Below, piece after piece: positions 13,049-21,239 of a stretch of 22,202 nt of DNA (its first letter is position 1; each line of letters starts with the position of its first letter). The stretch covers positions 1-22,202 of the forward strand of contig VGLL01000007.1 of NCBI GenBank assembly GCA_016866735.1. The letters are read 5' to 3'. Source of the stretch: Candidatus Shapirobacteria bacterium (GTDB taxonomy: Bacteria > Patescibacteriota > Microgenomatia > VGLL01). The notes beneath the pieces are model-generated. The model did not search any database. It had not been told where the DNA came from and saw only the letters and a program-made list of their open reading frames with translations. A program made the position numbers and the translations under genes.

Positions 13049-16000
13049 ATGAGCTCAAAAGACACGCCGTCGCAAACTTATTGGGGCAAAGACTATTCGC
13101 ACCTCCCTGCGCTTAACCTGTCGGCGATCCAGCGGCAGTCTTGGCAGTGGTTTTTAGAGAAAGGATTCACCTCGGCCTTTAAAGATATTTCTCCCATCGA
13201 AGACTTTACCGGCAAAAACTGGTTACTGGAACTCGAAAGTATCTATTGGGAAAAACCCCTTTTTGGTCCGGCCGAGTGCCGCGAGAAAAGGATTTCCTAC
13301 GCGACTCCGCTAAGGGTTAATTGCCGATTGACGAATAAACAGACGGGTAAGATTACCCAGCAACCGGTTTTCTTTGCTGATGTTCCCCAGATGACTAGCG
13401 AGGGTACCTTTATTATCAACGGGATTGAGCGGGCGGTCGTGAGCCAGATTGTTCGTTCGCCGGGCGCCTATTTCACGGGCGAGATAGATCCCTCTTCTGG
13501 CCAGATGGTTTATATGGCAGAAATCAGGCCGATTCGGGGCTCCTGGTTAGAATTCTTCATTAGCCAAAACGGTATTGTTTCAGTACGGATTGATCGCCGA
13601 CGGAAGTTTATTGCCACCACGGTTTTGAGGGCCGTTGCCGGCTTTAGCGATCAGGAATTACTTGATAGATTTGGCCCAGAAATAGCCTCAACGATTGAGT
13701 ACGACCCGACTAAAACAAGAGAAGAGGCCTTGTTGGAAATTTATCGCAAGATGAGACCGGGAGAGCCGATTGTTTTGGAAAATGCCGAAACTTTCTTCAA
13801 CCATTTGTTTTTTGACCCCCGTCGCTACGAGCTGGGGGAAATAGGCCGCTATAAAGCCAATAAAAGGCTGGGCCTGGCCCTGCCTAATACGCCGCAGAAT
13901 TGGGTTTTAACGACCGAGGATTTCTCTGCTGTGGTCAAATACCTTTTCGGCCTGAAGAAGGGAAACGGTCGAATCGACGACATTGATCACCTAGCCAATC
14001 GAAGGGTGAGAATGGTGGGAGAACTGGTGCTGCAAACGGCGGTAAGACCAGGTCTTTTAAGGATTGAGAGGATGGTAAAAGAGAGGATGAGTTTGGTAGC
14101 GCCCACTCAAGAAGGAGTAATGCCGGTCAGCTTGCTTAATACTCGTCCCCTAGTTGTTGCCCTGAACGAATTTTTTCGCTCAAACCGGCTTTCCACTATC
14201 CTCGATCAGACCAATCCCCTCTCTGAAATTGACAACCTTAGGAGGTTATCGGTTACTGGTCCGGGCGGACTCACCAGAGAGCGGGCCTCTTTCTCGATTA
14301 GAGATGTTAGCTCTTCTCAGTACGGCAGGATTTGCCCGGTAAGGACCCCAGAAGGCCCAAATATTGGCCTCGTTACTTATCTTTCGCTCTACGCGCGGAT
14401 AAACGAATATGGTTTTCTGGAGACTCCTTACCGTCGCGTAAAGAAGATCTCTAGGGGAAAGAAGGCACTGATGAAGGTAACGGATGAAGTAGTTTATCTT
14501 CCTGCTGACGACGAGGAAGAGTTTCATATCACCTCCACCGGAATAGAGATTGACAAAAACGATATCATCAGGGAAAAGTTAGTTCCGGTTAGGTATCATG
14601 GTGAATTTTTAGAGGCACCGGTGGAGAGAGTCCAACTAATAGATCTCGTGCCTCGCCAGGTAGTGGGTACCGCCGCCTCCCTGATTCCCTTCTTGGCCCA
14701 CAATGAAGTAAACCGCGACCTAATGGGAGCCCACATGCAATGCCAGGCAGTTCCTTTAGTTAAAACCGAGTCGCCGTTCGTTGAGACAGGAATGGAAACA
14801 TTAGTAGCAGAGTCGATGGGGCGAATTAGCCGAGCTAGGAACTCGGGAACAGTGGTCTATACCGACGCCGATAAAGTTATAGTGAAAACAGGGGAATCTA
14901 AACAAGAGAAAAAAGGGCAGCAAGAGGCTGATGAAAGTGGCGGAAATTTTACCGCCGCCGGTGATTTAGATACTTATTTTGTGAGTAAATTTAAACGAAC
15001 AAATCCCTACGGAACTTGTTACTCCCAGCGACCGGTGGTTTCCCTTGGCCAAAAAGTTAAGCGGGGAGATTTAATTCTGGATGGTCCCTCTATCGCCGGC
15101 GGAAAGTTGTCACTAGGAAAGAATTTGGTGATTGCCTACTGCTCGTTTGAGGGATTAGGCTATGAGGACGCCCTGGTGATTTCCGACCGCTTGGTCAAAG
15201 AGGATGTCCTGACCTCAATCTCTATTGAGGAGCACGAAGCCCCAGTGGTTGACACTAAGCTTGGTCCCGAGGAGCTGACGAGGGATATTCCCAATGTTGC
15301 CGAGGCTGATCTGGCGAACTTGGCTGAAGACGGGATTGTCATTGTGGGCGCGGAAGTAGGACCGAATGACATTCTTGTCGGGAAAATTGCCCCCAAAGGA
15401 GAGACGGAGCTGACGGCTGAAGAGCGACTCCTGCGAGCGATTTTCGGCGAGAAGGCCCGCGAGGTGCGTGATACTTCCTTGCGCATGCCGCACGGAGAGT
15501 GGGGAACCGTGGTCGATGTTTCGGTTCTTGACCGAGAAAGGGGAGACGAGCTTGAGCCGGGTACCAATAAGAAGGTTTTAGTTAGGGTGGCGCAAATAAG
15601 AAAAGTTACCGAGGGAGACAAATTAGCTGGCCGCTATGGCAATAAAGGCGTAATCTCGCGCATCATCCCGGCAGCGGACATGCCTTATCTTGGGAATGGC
15701 GAGCCAGTGGACATTATTCTTTCCCCGATTTCTGTTTTGGCAAGAATGAATTTGGGGCAGCTGCTTGAGACCCAGCTCGGTTTGGCCGCCAAAATCTTGG
15801 GGACGAAATTTGCCATTCCCGCGCTGGAACGAATACCCGAGGAGAGAATCTTTGAGGCATTAAGAAAGGCGGGTCTACCTACTTCCGGAAAAACGAGGCT
15901 CTATGACGGTCGGACCGGCGAGCCTTTTGAGCAAGAGGTAACCGTGGGGATAGGGTATATCATGAAGCTGGTTCACATGGTCGAGGATAAGGTTCATGCT

Positions 16001-16432
16001 CGCTCGACTGGCCCATACTCGCTTGTGACCCAGCAACCTCTTGGCGGCAAGGCCCAGATGGGAGGACAGCGCTTAGGAGAGATGGAAGTCTGGGCCCTTG
16101 AGGCGCATAAGGCGATTTATACTCTCCAGGAGATGCTGACGATCAAAAGTGATGACGTGATTGGGCGAGCGCGGGCCTTTGAGGCAATCGTCAAGGGATC
16201 GCCGATACCAACGCCAATGGTCCCCGAATCGTTTAACGTTTTGGTCAAAGAGCTGGAGAGTCTCTGTCTTTCGGTCATTCCTAAGGGCGTAGTGGAGAGA
16301 GTAGAAGAACCAGAAGCAGCCGAGGTGAAAACGGAGGCGACCGAGCTTGCTAAGGCAGCCGGCGCCGAAGTTGTACCCGAAGAGGGGGCGCCCGCCGTAG
16401 CGGTGATTGAGGAAGGGGGAGAGATAACTTAA
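13049..16432 (+). CDS. rpoB: DNA-directed RNA polymerase subunit beta
   Basis: A 1127-residue beta subunit of the core RNA polymerase, close to the short bacterial form (B. subtilis about 1190, E. coli 1342). Landmarks in order: the N-terminal lobe starting near YWGKDYSHLPALNL, the rifamycin-pocket region (about 375-412) with LDQTNPLSEI and RRLSVTGPGGLTRERA, PEGPNIGLVTYLSLYA, the catalytic-side block GDKLAGRYGNKGVISRI, and the C-terminal clamp-contact stretch GGQRLGEMEVWALEAHKA. In the rifamycin region E. coli Gln513 corresponds to Thr383 and His526 to Asn396, while Asp516 and Ser531 are kept (Asp386, Ser401). The last 47 residues (1081-1127) form an acidic Ala/Glu/Val-rich tail beyond the usual end. 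rpoC follows with no spacing. The consensus promoter and leader hairpin point to attenuation or autoregulation. Confidence 0.98.
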   Translation: MSSKDTPSQTYWGKDYSHLPALNLSAIQRQSWQWFLEKGFTSAFKDISPIEDFTGKNWLLELESIYWEKPLFGPAECREKRISYATPLRVNCRLTNKQTGKITQQPVFFADVPQMTSEGTFIINGIERAVVSQIVRSPGAYFTGEIDPSSGQMVYMAEIRPIRGSWLEFFISQNGIVSVRIDRRRKFIATTVLRAVAGFSDQELLDRFGPEIASTIEYDPTKTREEALLEIYRKMRPGEPIVLENAETFFNHLFFDPRRYELGEIGRYKANKRLGLALPNTPQNWVLTTEDFSAVVKYLFGLKKGNGRIDDIDHLANRRVRMVGELVLQTAVRPGLLRIERMVKERMSLVAPTQEGVMPVSLLNTRPLVVALNEFFRSNRLSTILDQTNPLSEIDNLRRLSVTGPGGLTRERASFSIRDVSSSQYGRICPVRTPEGPNIGLVTYLSLYARINEYGFLETPYRRVKKISRGKKALMKVTDEVVYLPADDEEEFHITSTGIEIDKNDIIREKLVPVRYHGEFLEAPVERVQLIDLVPRQVVGTAASLIPFLAHNEVNRDLMGAHMQCQAVPLVKTESPFVETGMETLVAESMGRISRARNSGTVVYTDADKVIVKTGESKQEKKGQQEADESGGNFTAAGDLDTYFVSKFKRTNPYGTCYSQRPVVSLGQKVKRGDLILDGPSIAGGKLSLGKNLVIAYCSFEGLGYEDALVISDRLVKEDVLTSISIEEHEAPVVDTKLGPEELTRDIPNVAEADLANLAEDGIVIVGAEVGPNDILVGKIAPKGETELTAEERLLRAIFGEKAREVRDTSLRMPHGEWGTVVDVSVLDRERGDELEPGTNKKVLVRVAQIRKVTEGDKLAGRYGNKGVISRIIPAADMPYLGNGEPVDIILSPISVLARMNLGQLLETQLGLAAKILGTKFAIPALERIPEERIFEALRKAGLPTSGKTRLYDGRTGEPFEQEVTVGIGYIMKLVHMVEDKVHARSTGPYSLVTQQPLGGKAQMGGQRLGEMEVWALEAHKAIYTLQEMLTIKSDDVIGRARAFEAIVKGSPIPTPMVPESFNVLVKELESLCLSVIPKGVVERVEEPEAAEVKTEATELAKAAGAEVVPEEGAPAVAVIEEGGEIT

Positions 16433-19400
16433 ATGTTTAAGGATATCGTTGATTTTAAAAGCATCCAGATAAGGCTGTCATCGGCCGAGGAAATAAAATC
16501 ACGTTCGTTCGGCGAAATAACGAAACCCGAGACGATCAATTATCGGACTTTGAAACCAGAAAAAGACGGTCTCTTTTGCGAGCGGATCTTTGGGCCGACT
16601 AAGGACTGGGAATGCTTCTGCGGCAAGTATAAAAAAATGCGTTATCGCGGCGTCATTTGCGACAAGTGTGGCGTTGAGGTTACCCGGTCGTCAGTCCGGC
16701 GGGAGCGACTGGGGCACATTGTTCTCGCCTCGCCGGTGGTTCACATTTGGTATTTTAAGTCTCCTTCCTCGCCGCTTTCCTTGCTTCTCGATCTTTCCCC
16801 GAAATTGCTTCAAGGAGTAATCTACCTGGCACGCTACCTTGTTACGGCCATCGATGAGGAAAAAAGAAAAAGCGCCCTTAAGCAATTAAGAGAGAACTTC
16901 GAAGAAGCCAAAAAGGGGCTAAGGGGGAATTATCAACAGAGGATTAAGACCGAGGAGGGGAGAGAGAAGTCGGAAAGGGCGAGGCTGGCGGAGACGGTTA
17001 AAGATAAGGAGCGGCGATCCTTAGCTGTTTCTGAACTGGAGCTCGGGATAAGGGAGGAAATCCAGAGGTTGAAAGAGGAGCTGAGCAAGGAGGAGGAAAG
17101 CTTAACCAAGACGCAAGAAGACTTGTATGAACGGGCAAGAAATCTTGGCTTCTTGAGCACTCTCTCTGAAGATGAAAGATCCAGGCTGGTTGAATACGGG
17201 GCGGACAGTTTTTTCAAAGTAGGGATGGGAGCAGAGGCGCTTGACGAGGTCATCGAAAAGATTGACCTGGACAAGTTAATAAAAGAACTTAAAAAGGAGG
17301 CCGAGGGGGCATCTGGGGCAAAGCACTTGAAGGCGACCAAAAGGCTCCGTCTTGTTTCTGGAATGAAAAAAGCCGGTGTTTCTCCGCGCTGGATGATTCT
17401 TAGGTTTTTACCGGTAATCCCCCCCGACCTCCGGCCAGTAGTGCAATTATCGGGCGGGAGATTCGCCACCAGCGACCTAAATGACCTTTATAGGCGCGTG
17501 ATTAATCGCAGTAACCGGCTTAAGCACTTAATGGAGCTAGGCGCGCCGGAGATAATTCTCCGAAACGAAAAGAGAATGCTTCAGGAGGCGGTTGATAACC
17601 TGATTGACTCGGCGAAAGGGGGAACTTCAACCCGGCGAACACGGACACCAGCGTTGCGTTCTCTCTCTGACATGCTGCGCGGTAAACAAGGCAGGTTCCG
17701 CCAGAATCTTTTGGGAAAACGAGTGGATTATTCAGGCCGCAGCGTCATTGTGGTTGGGCCAGAGCTGACACTTGACCAATGCGGTCTTCCTAAAAAAATG
17801 GCCCTGGAAATGTTTAAGCCGTACGTGCTGCGGGAGATGATTCTTCTGGGGATTGCTCCCAATGTTAAAAGCGCCAAGAATATCCTAGAAAGGGAGCCTC
17901 CAGAAGTTTTTGAGATTCTGGAAAAAATTACCCGGGACCACCCCGTTCTTTTGAATCGGGCGCCCACCCTCCACAAATTGGGCATTCAGGCCTTTCTGCC
18001 AATTCTGGTTGAAGGGGCGGCAATCCGAATTCATCCCTGTATCTGCCCTGGTTTTGGCGCCGACTTTGATGGTGACCAAATGGCGGTCCATATTCCCCTT
18101 TCGGAGAATGCCTCACAAGAAGCAAGAGAGTTGATGATGGCCAGAAACAACCTGCTTAAACCAGCCGACGGTTCTCCGATTAGTATTCCGAACACCAAAG
18201 AAATGGCCTTAGGGGTATACTTCCTCACTTCCGAAGAGGGGAAGCCCCCGGCTGAGGAAAAGGTTCTTGCTTCTCTCGATGAGGCAATTTTTGCCTTTCA
18301 GACAAGAAATATCGGCCTTCGCCGACTGATTTCGGTAAGGATTGGTGAACGACTGGTGAGAACAACTGCCGGCAGAATTATTTTCAATGAGGTATTGCCG
18401 CCCGCCCTAAGATTTGTTAACGAGCCTGTGAACGGCTCGATGCTTAAAACTTTGTTCGATAAGGCCTTTAAGATTTTGGATCAGGACGGAATCGTTAAGC
18501 TCATTGACAATATCAAGAACCTTGGCTTTTGGGCCGGGACGCGCTCCGGCGTCTCCTTGTCGGTCTTCGACTGTAAGTTCTCTCTGGAAAAGCAAAAAAT
18601 AGTTAAGGGAGCCGAAAACCAAATTGCGGAAATCGAAAGGAATTTTGAGAAGGGCCTGGTAACCATAGAGGAAAAAAGGAGATTGTCTAATGATGTTTGG
18701 CTCGAGACAGCCGAAAACCTTTTGGAGAAAACCTGGGAGGAGTACGAACCGGAAAATCCCGTGAGAATTCTGATTGAAGGGAAAGTGGGGCGAATTTCCA
18801 AGAACCAGCTTAAGCAGATCTCGGCAATGAGAGGACTGGTTACTGATCCTTTAGGCAAGATTGTGCCTTTGCCCACAAAGTCAAACTTCCGGGAAGGCCT
18901 ATCGTCCTTCGAATTTGTGACCGGGGCCAGAGGCTCAAGAAAAGGCTTAATCGACACGGCGCTGAAGACCGCCGATGCCGGTTATCTAACTCGCAGGCTG
19001 GTGGATGTTGCCCATGAGGCAATTATTCGGGAAGAGGATTGTAAAACCGCCGAAGGGATTGAAATACTGCAGGCTGGTTCTGGCGGAAAATCTTTTTCTA
19101 GCCGCATCATCGGCCGAATCTTGGCGAAGGAAGTTATTTCCCCCAAGACCAAAAAGGTCATCTTGAAAAAAGGAAAGGAAATTAATAGCGAAGCGCTTGT
19201 TCTGATCGAGGACGAGAAGGTGGAAAGCGTCTTGGTGCGGTCGCCCCTAACCTGCCGAACAAAATTTGGTCTTTGCCAGGCGTGTTACGGCTGGGACCTT
19301 TCCACCAAGAAAATGGTTGAGATTGGGACACCGGCAGGAATTCTGGCGGCCCAGTCCATCGGGGAGCCGGGAACGCAACTAACTCTTAAAACTAAGCACA

Positions 19401-20113
19401 CTGGTGGCGCCGTCGGATTGGATATTACCCAGGGTCTTCCCCGAGTCGAGGAACTGTTCGAAGTGCGTACCCCCAAGATCGTTTCTCCCCTGGCAGGTAT
19501 AACCGGCAAAGTCGAGATTAACGAGACGGAGGACGGTTTCCGCCTAAAGATCAGAAGTAAAGACAAAGAGCTGGCCTATTTGGTTCCACCCATGGCGACC
19601 CTTAAGGTGGAAGACGGGGAGATGGTAAATGCCGGTGCCCAACTAATATCCGGCCCGATGGATATCAGGGAAATGATGGAGTTGCGGGGGCTTTTGGCGG
19701 CACAGCGCTATTTAGCGGACGAAATCGGGGCAGTTTATGAATCGCAAGGGATTCCTATTAACGAGCGACACTTTGAGGTAATTATTAAGATGATGAGCGA
19801 GAAAGTGCGGATTATCGATCCTGGCGCGACGCAACTTCTCCCCGGCGAATTGATCGATAAGAGGAAATTTGACGAGGAGAACCGGAAAGTTAGTGGCAAA
19901 AAGGCCCAAGCCGCCCAAGTCATCTTGGGAATTTCCCGAGCCTCCCTTTTAACTGATTCTTGGCTGTCGGCTGCCTCTTTTGAGAATACCACTAACGTTC
20001 TTACCGACGCCGCCATTTTCGGGCAGGAGGATAGTTTGCGCGGCCTTAAAGAAAATGTGATTATCGGCCGGCCGATACCGACTAGCCCCGAGCGTGCTCG
20101 ACTTTCCCACTAA
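16433..20113 (+). CDS. rpoC: DNA-directed RNA polymerase subunit beta-prime
   Basis: A 1226-residue beta-prime subunit. The N-terminal zinc finger is intact (CFCGKYKKMRYRGVICDKCGVE), followed by a Lys/Glu-rich helical insert (about 140-230), the clamp and the KRVDYSGRSVIVVGP switch. The catalytic loop reads GFGADFDGDQMAVH: the three magnesium-binding Asp are present (544, 546, 548), but the nearly invariant Asn before them is Gly542. The bridge helix region (about 825-860) reads FEFVTGARGSRKGL instead of the usual YFISTHGARKGL. The second zinc site is intact (CRTKFGLCQACYGWD with a Cys in EEDC). The trigger loop reads LKTKHTGG (985-992) with its His989 kept. The ATG directly follows the rpoB stop (0 nt); a purine-rich GGGGGAGAG about 12 nt upstream might act as a ribosome binding site. 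Confidence 0.98.
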   Translation: MFKDIVDFKSIQIRLSSAEEIKSRSFGEITKPETINYRTLKPEKDGLFCERIFGPTKDWECFCGKYKKMRYRGVICDKCGVEVTRSSVRRERLGHIVLASPVVHIWYFKSPSSPLSLLLDLSPKLLQGVIYLARYLVTAIDEEKRKSALKQLRENFEEAKKGLRGNYQQRIKTEEGREKSERARLAETVKDKERRSLAVSELELGIREEIQRLKEELSKEEESLTKTQEDLYERARNLGFLSTLSEDERSRLVEYGADSFFKVGMGAEALDEVIEKIDLDKLIKELKKEAEGASGAKHLKATKRLRLVSGMKKAGVSPRWMILRFLPVIPPDLRPVVQLSGGRFATSDLNDLYRRVINRSNRLKHLMELGAPEIILRNEKRMLQEAVDNLIDSAKGGTSTRRTRTPALRSLSDMLRGKQGRFRQNLLGKRVDYSGRSVIVVGPELTLDQCGLPKKMALEMFKPYVLREMILLGIAPNVKSAKNILEREPPEVFEILEKITRDHPVLLNRAPTLHKLGIQAFLPILVEGAAIRIHPCICPGFGADFDGDQMAVHIPLSENASQEARELMMARNNLLKPADGSPISIPNTKEMALGVYFLTSEEGKPPAEEKVLASLDEAIFAFQTRNIGLRRLISVRIGERLVRTTAGRIIFNEVLPPALRFVNEPVNGSMLKTLFDKAFKILDQDGIVKLIDNIKNLGFWAGTRSGVSLSVFDCKFSLEKQKIVKGAENQIAEIERNFEKGLVTIEEKRRLSNDVWLETAENLLEKTWEEYEPENPVRILIEGKVGRISKNQLKQISAMRGLVTDPLGKIVPLPTKSNFREGLSSFEFVTGARGSRKGLIDTALKTADAGYLTRRLVDVAHEAIIREEDCKTAEGIEILQAGSGGKSFSSRIIGRILAKEVISPKTKKVILKKGKEINSEALVLIEDEKVESVLVRSPLTCRTKFGLCQACYGWDLSTKKMVEIGTPAGILAAQSIGEPGTQLTLKTKHTGGAVGLDITQGLPRVEELFEVRTPKIVSPLAGITGKVEINETEDGFRLKIRSKDKELAYLVPPMATLKVEDGEMVNAGAQLISGPMDIREMMELRGLLAAQRYLADEIGAVYESQGIPINERHFEVIIKMMSEKVRIIDPGATQLLPGELIDKRKFDEENRKVSGKKAQAAQVILGISRASLLTDSWLSAASFENTTNVLTDAAIFGQEDSLRGLKENVIIGRPIPTSPERARLSH

Positions 20114-20126
20114 GAAATGATATTAT
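20098..20126 (+). promoter_or_regulatory. Possible rpsL promoter
   Basis: TCGACT (20098-20103), inside the end of rpoC, and TATTAT (20121-20126) are separated by 17 nt. Transcription would begin near 20133, 4 nt before the rpsL ATG. The match is moderate. The rpoBC transcript could also read through, because no terminator is visible after rpoC. Confidence 0.45.
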
Positions 20127-20136
20127 TTTTTAAAAT

Positions 20137-20637
20137 ATGCCGACGATTTCCCAATTAGTCCGTAAAGGAAGAAAGGAACTTAAGCGAAAAGTTAAGGCCG
20201 CGGCCCTAAGGAAGTCGTTTTCCGCCGCAAAACGTCTTTCCCTCGAAATACCCAATCCGCAGAAACGGGGCGTTATCACTTTGGTCAAAACGATGACGCC
20301 AAGGAAGCCGAATTCTGCCCTAAGAAAGGTGGCCAGAGTGAGATTATCTAATCGCCAGGAAATAACTGCCTATATCCAGGGGGTTGGCCACCAGCTAGTA
20401 GAACATGGCGTGGTGATGGTGCGCGGCGGCCGGGTGAAGGATTTGCCGGGGGTTAAATATCATATCGTCCGGGGAAAGTATGACGATATTGGTGTCGTTG
20501 GCCGGAAAACTTCTCGTTCGAAATACGGGACGAAAAAAGGGGGCGTCACAAAGGAGGCGCGGCCGGTAGGAGCGCCCGCCGGCGAAGCGGCAACTCCGCC
20601 AGCCGAGCCAGCTGCAGCGCCTCCGCCCGCGGCCTAA
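20137..20637 (+). CDS. rpsL: 30S ribosomal protein S12 with C-terminal Ala/Pro-rich tail
   Basis: Ribosomal protein S12, part of the decoding centre. The conserved core is clear: MPTISQLVRKGRKELK, NPQKRG, TPRKPNSALRKVARVRLSN, EHGVVMVRGGRVKDLPGVKYHIVRG and SRSKYGTKK. An insert at about 25-40 before NPQKRG resembles the one in Bacillus S12. The decoding loop reads PRKPNS: Arg56 takes the place of the streptomycin-sensitive Lys43 (E. coli and M. tuberculosis numbering with Met), while the second loop (GGRVKDLP) is standard. The last 32 residues (135-166) are an Ala/Pro-rich tail; the family normally ends near the SKYGTKK motif. The start lies 23 nt after the rpoC stop and has no Shine-Dalgarno sequence. 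It is part of the usual rpoC-rpsL-rpsG order. Confidence 0.97.
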   Translation: MPTISQLVRKGRKELKRKVKAAALRKSFSAAKRLSLEIPNPQKRGVITLVKTMTPRKPNSALRKVARVRLSNRQEITAYIQGVGHQLVEHGVVMVRGGRVKDLPGVKYHIVRGKYDDIGVVGRKTSRSKYGTKKGGVTKEARPVGAPAGEAATPPAEPAAAPPPAA

Positions 20638-20654
20638 ATTTTATCTTAAATTAA

Positions 20655-21137
20655 ATGCCAAGATCTGGTTCGATAGCCAAAAAAAGAAATTATTTACCCG
20701 ACCCGGTTTTTGGAAGCGTTTTAGTGACGCGCTTAATTAACCGGATAATGCGTTCTGGCAAAAAAAGTGTTGCCCAAAAGGAGATTTATCAAGCGCTTCA
20801 ATTGATTAAAGAGAGGGCAAAAGATGATCCCCTGACGGTTTTTAAGCAGGCGCTGGAAAATATTAAACCCCAGATGGAAGTTAGGTCGCGCCGCGTTGGC
20901 GGCGCCGCCTATCAGGTGCCTCGGCCGGTCAGACCAGAACGAAAGGAAAGTCTGGCTTTCCGTTGGTTAGTGAAAGCCGCCAATGACCGGTCGAATAAAG
21001 AGTATCATAGTTTTGCGGAAAAACTCGCGGCGGAAATTATGGACGCTTTTAATAACACCGGCAACGCCATTAAGAAAAAGACTGATACTCATCGTATGGC
21101 CGAAGCGAATAAAGCTTTCGCCCACTTTCGCTGGTAG
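20655..21137 (+). CDS. rpsG: 30S ribosomal protein S7
   Basis: A 160-residue S7, which nucleates assembly of the 30S head. Recognisable blocks are PDPVFGSVLVTRLINRIM, the QALENIKPQMEVRSRRVGGAAYQVP beta-hairpin region, RWLVKAANDR and the invariant C-terminus HRMAEANKAFAHFRW. Length and end are normal. It starts 17 nt after rpsL with an AT-rich spacer and no Shine-Dalgarno sequence. The usual next gene, fusA, is not present. Instead, the last 25 nt of rpsG are repeated about 100 bp downstream, around a large hairpin. Confidence 0.97.
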   Translation: MPRSGSIAKKRNYLPDPVFGSVLVTRLINRIMRSGKKSVAQKEIYQALQLIKERAKDDPLTVFKQALENIKPQMEVRSRRVGGAAYQVPRPVRPERKESLAFRWLVKAANDRSNKEYHSFAEKLAAEIMDAFNNTGNAIKKKTDTHRMAEANKAFAHFRW

Positions 21138-21138
21138 C
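21114..21138 (+). repeat. Direct repeat copy 1 (end of rpsG)
   Basis: The last codons of rpsG, GCT TTC GCC CAC TTT CGC TGG TAG plus C. The 16-nt core CACTTTCGCTGGTAGC (21123-21138) is identical to copy 2 at 21224-21239; the 9 nt before it differ at three positions. Confidence 0.9.
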
Positions 21139-21222
21139 AAACGCCGCAGTCCTGCTTTAATCGCGCCATGAGCCCTCCGAATTGGAGGGCGAATGGCAAG
21201 ATTTGTAGGACAAGGCGTTTGC
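21137..21222 (+). repeat. 86-nt extended hairpin downstream of rpsG
   Basis: Arms pair in register from outside in: GCAAACGCC (21137-21145) with GGCGTTTGC (21214-21222); GTCCT (21149-21153) with AGGAC (21207-21211); AATC (21159-21162) with GATT (21200-21203); GCCAT (21165-21169) with ATGGC (21193-21197); then, across a tandem GA/GA mismatch, GCCCTCC (21172-21178) with GGAGGGC (21184-21190) around a GAATT loop. About 30 pairs are formed. The outer left arm starts at the last base of the rpsG stop; the outer right arm lies within repeat copy 2. No T-run follows directly. It may be a structured RNA, an RNA-stability element or a small mobile element. Confidence 0.7.
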
Positions 21223-21239
21223 TCACTTTCGCTGGTAGC
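21215..21239 (+). repeat. Direct repeat copy 2 (relic or duplicate of the rpsG end)
   Basis: GCG TTT GCT CAC TTT CGC TGG TAG C. Read in the matching frame with the preceding AAG, it encodes KAFAHFRW and a stop, exactly like the end of S7. All differences from copy 1 (AAA/AAG, GCT/GCG, TTC/TTT, GCC/GCT) are synonymous. A TAG (21206-21208) closes the frame just upstream, so only the tail end is left. Confidence 0.8.

Noticed and set aside
20642..20647. Separate rpsG promoter (TATCTT at 20642-20647, geometry fits a leaderless start)
   Set aside because: There is no -35 in the GC-rich end of rpsL, and rpsG lies only 17 nt from rpsL, so cotranscription is simpler.
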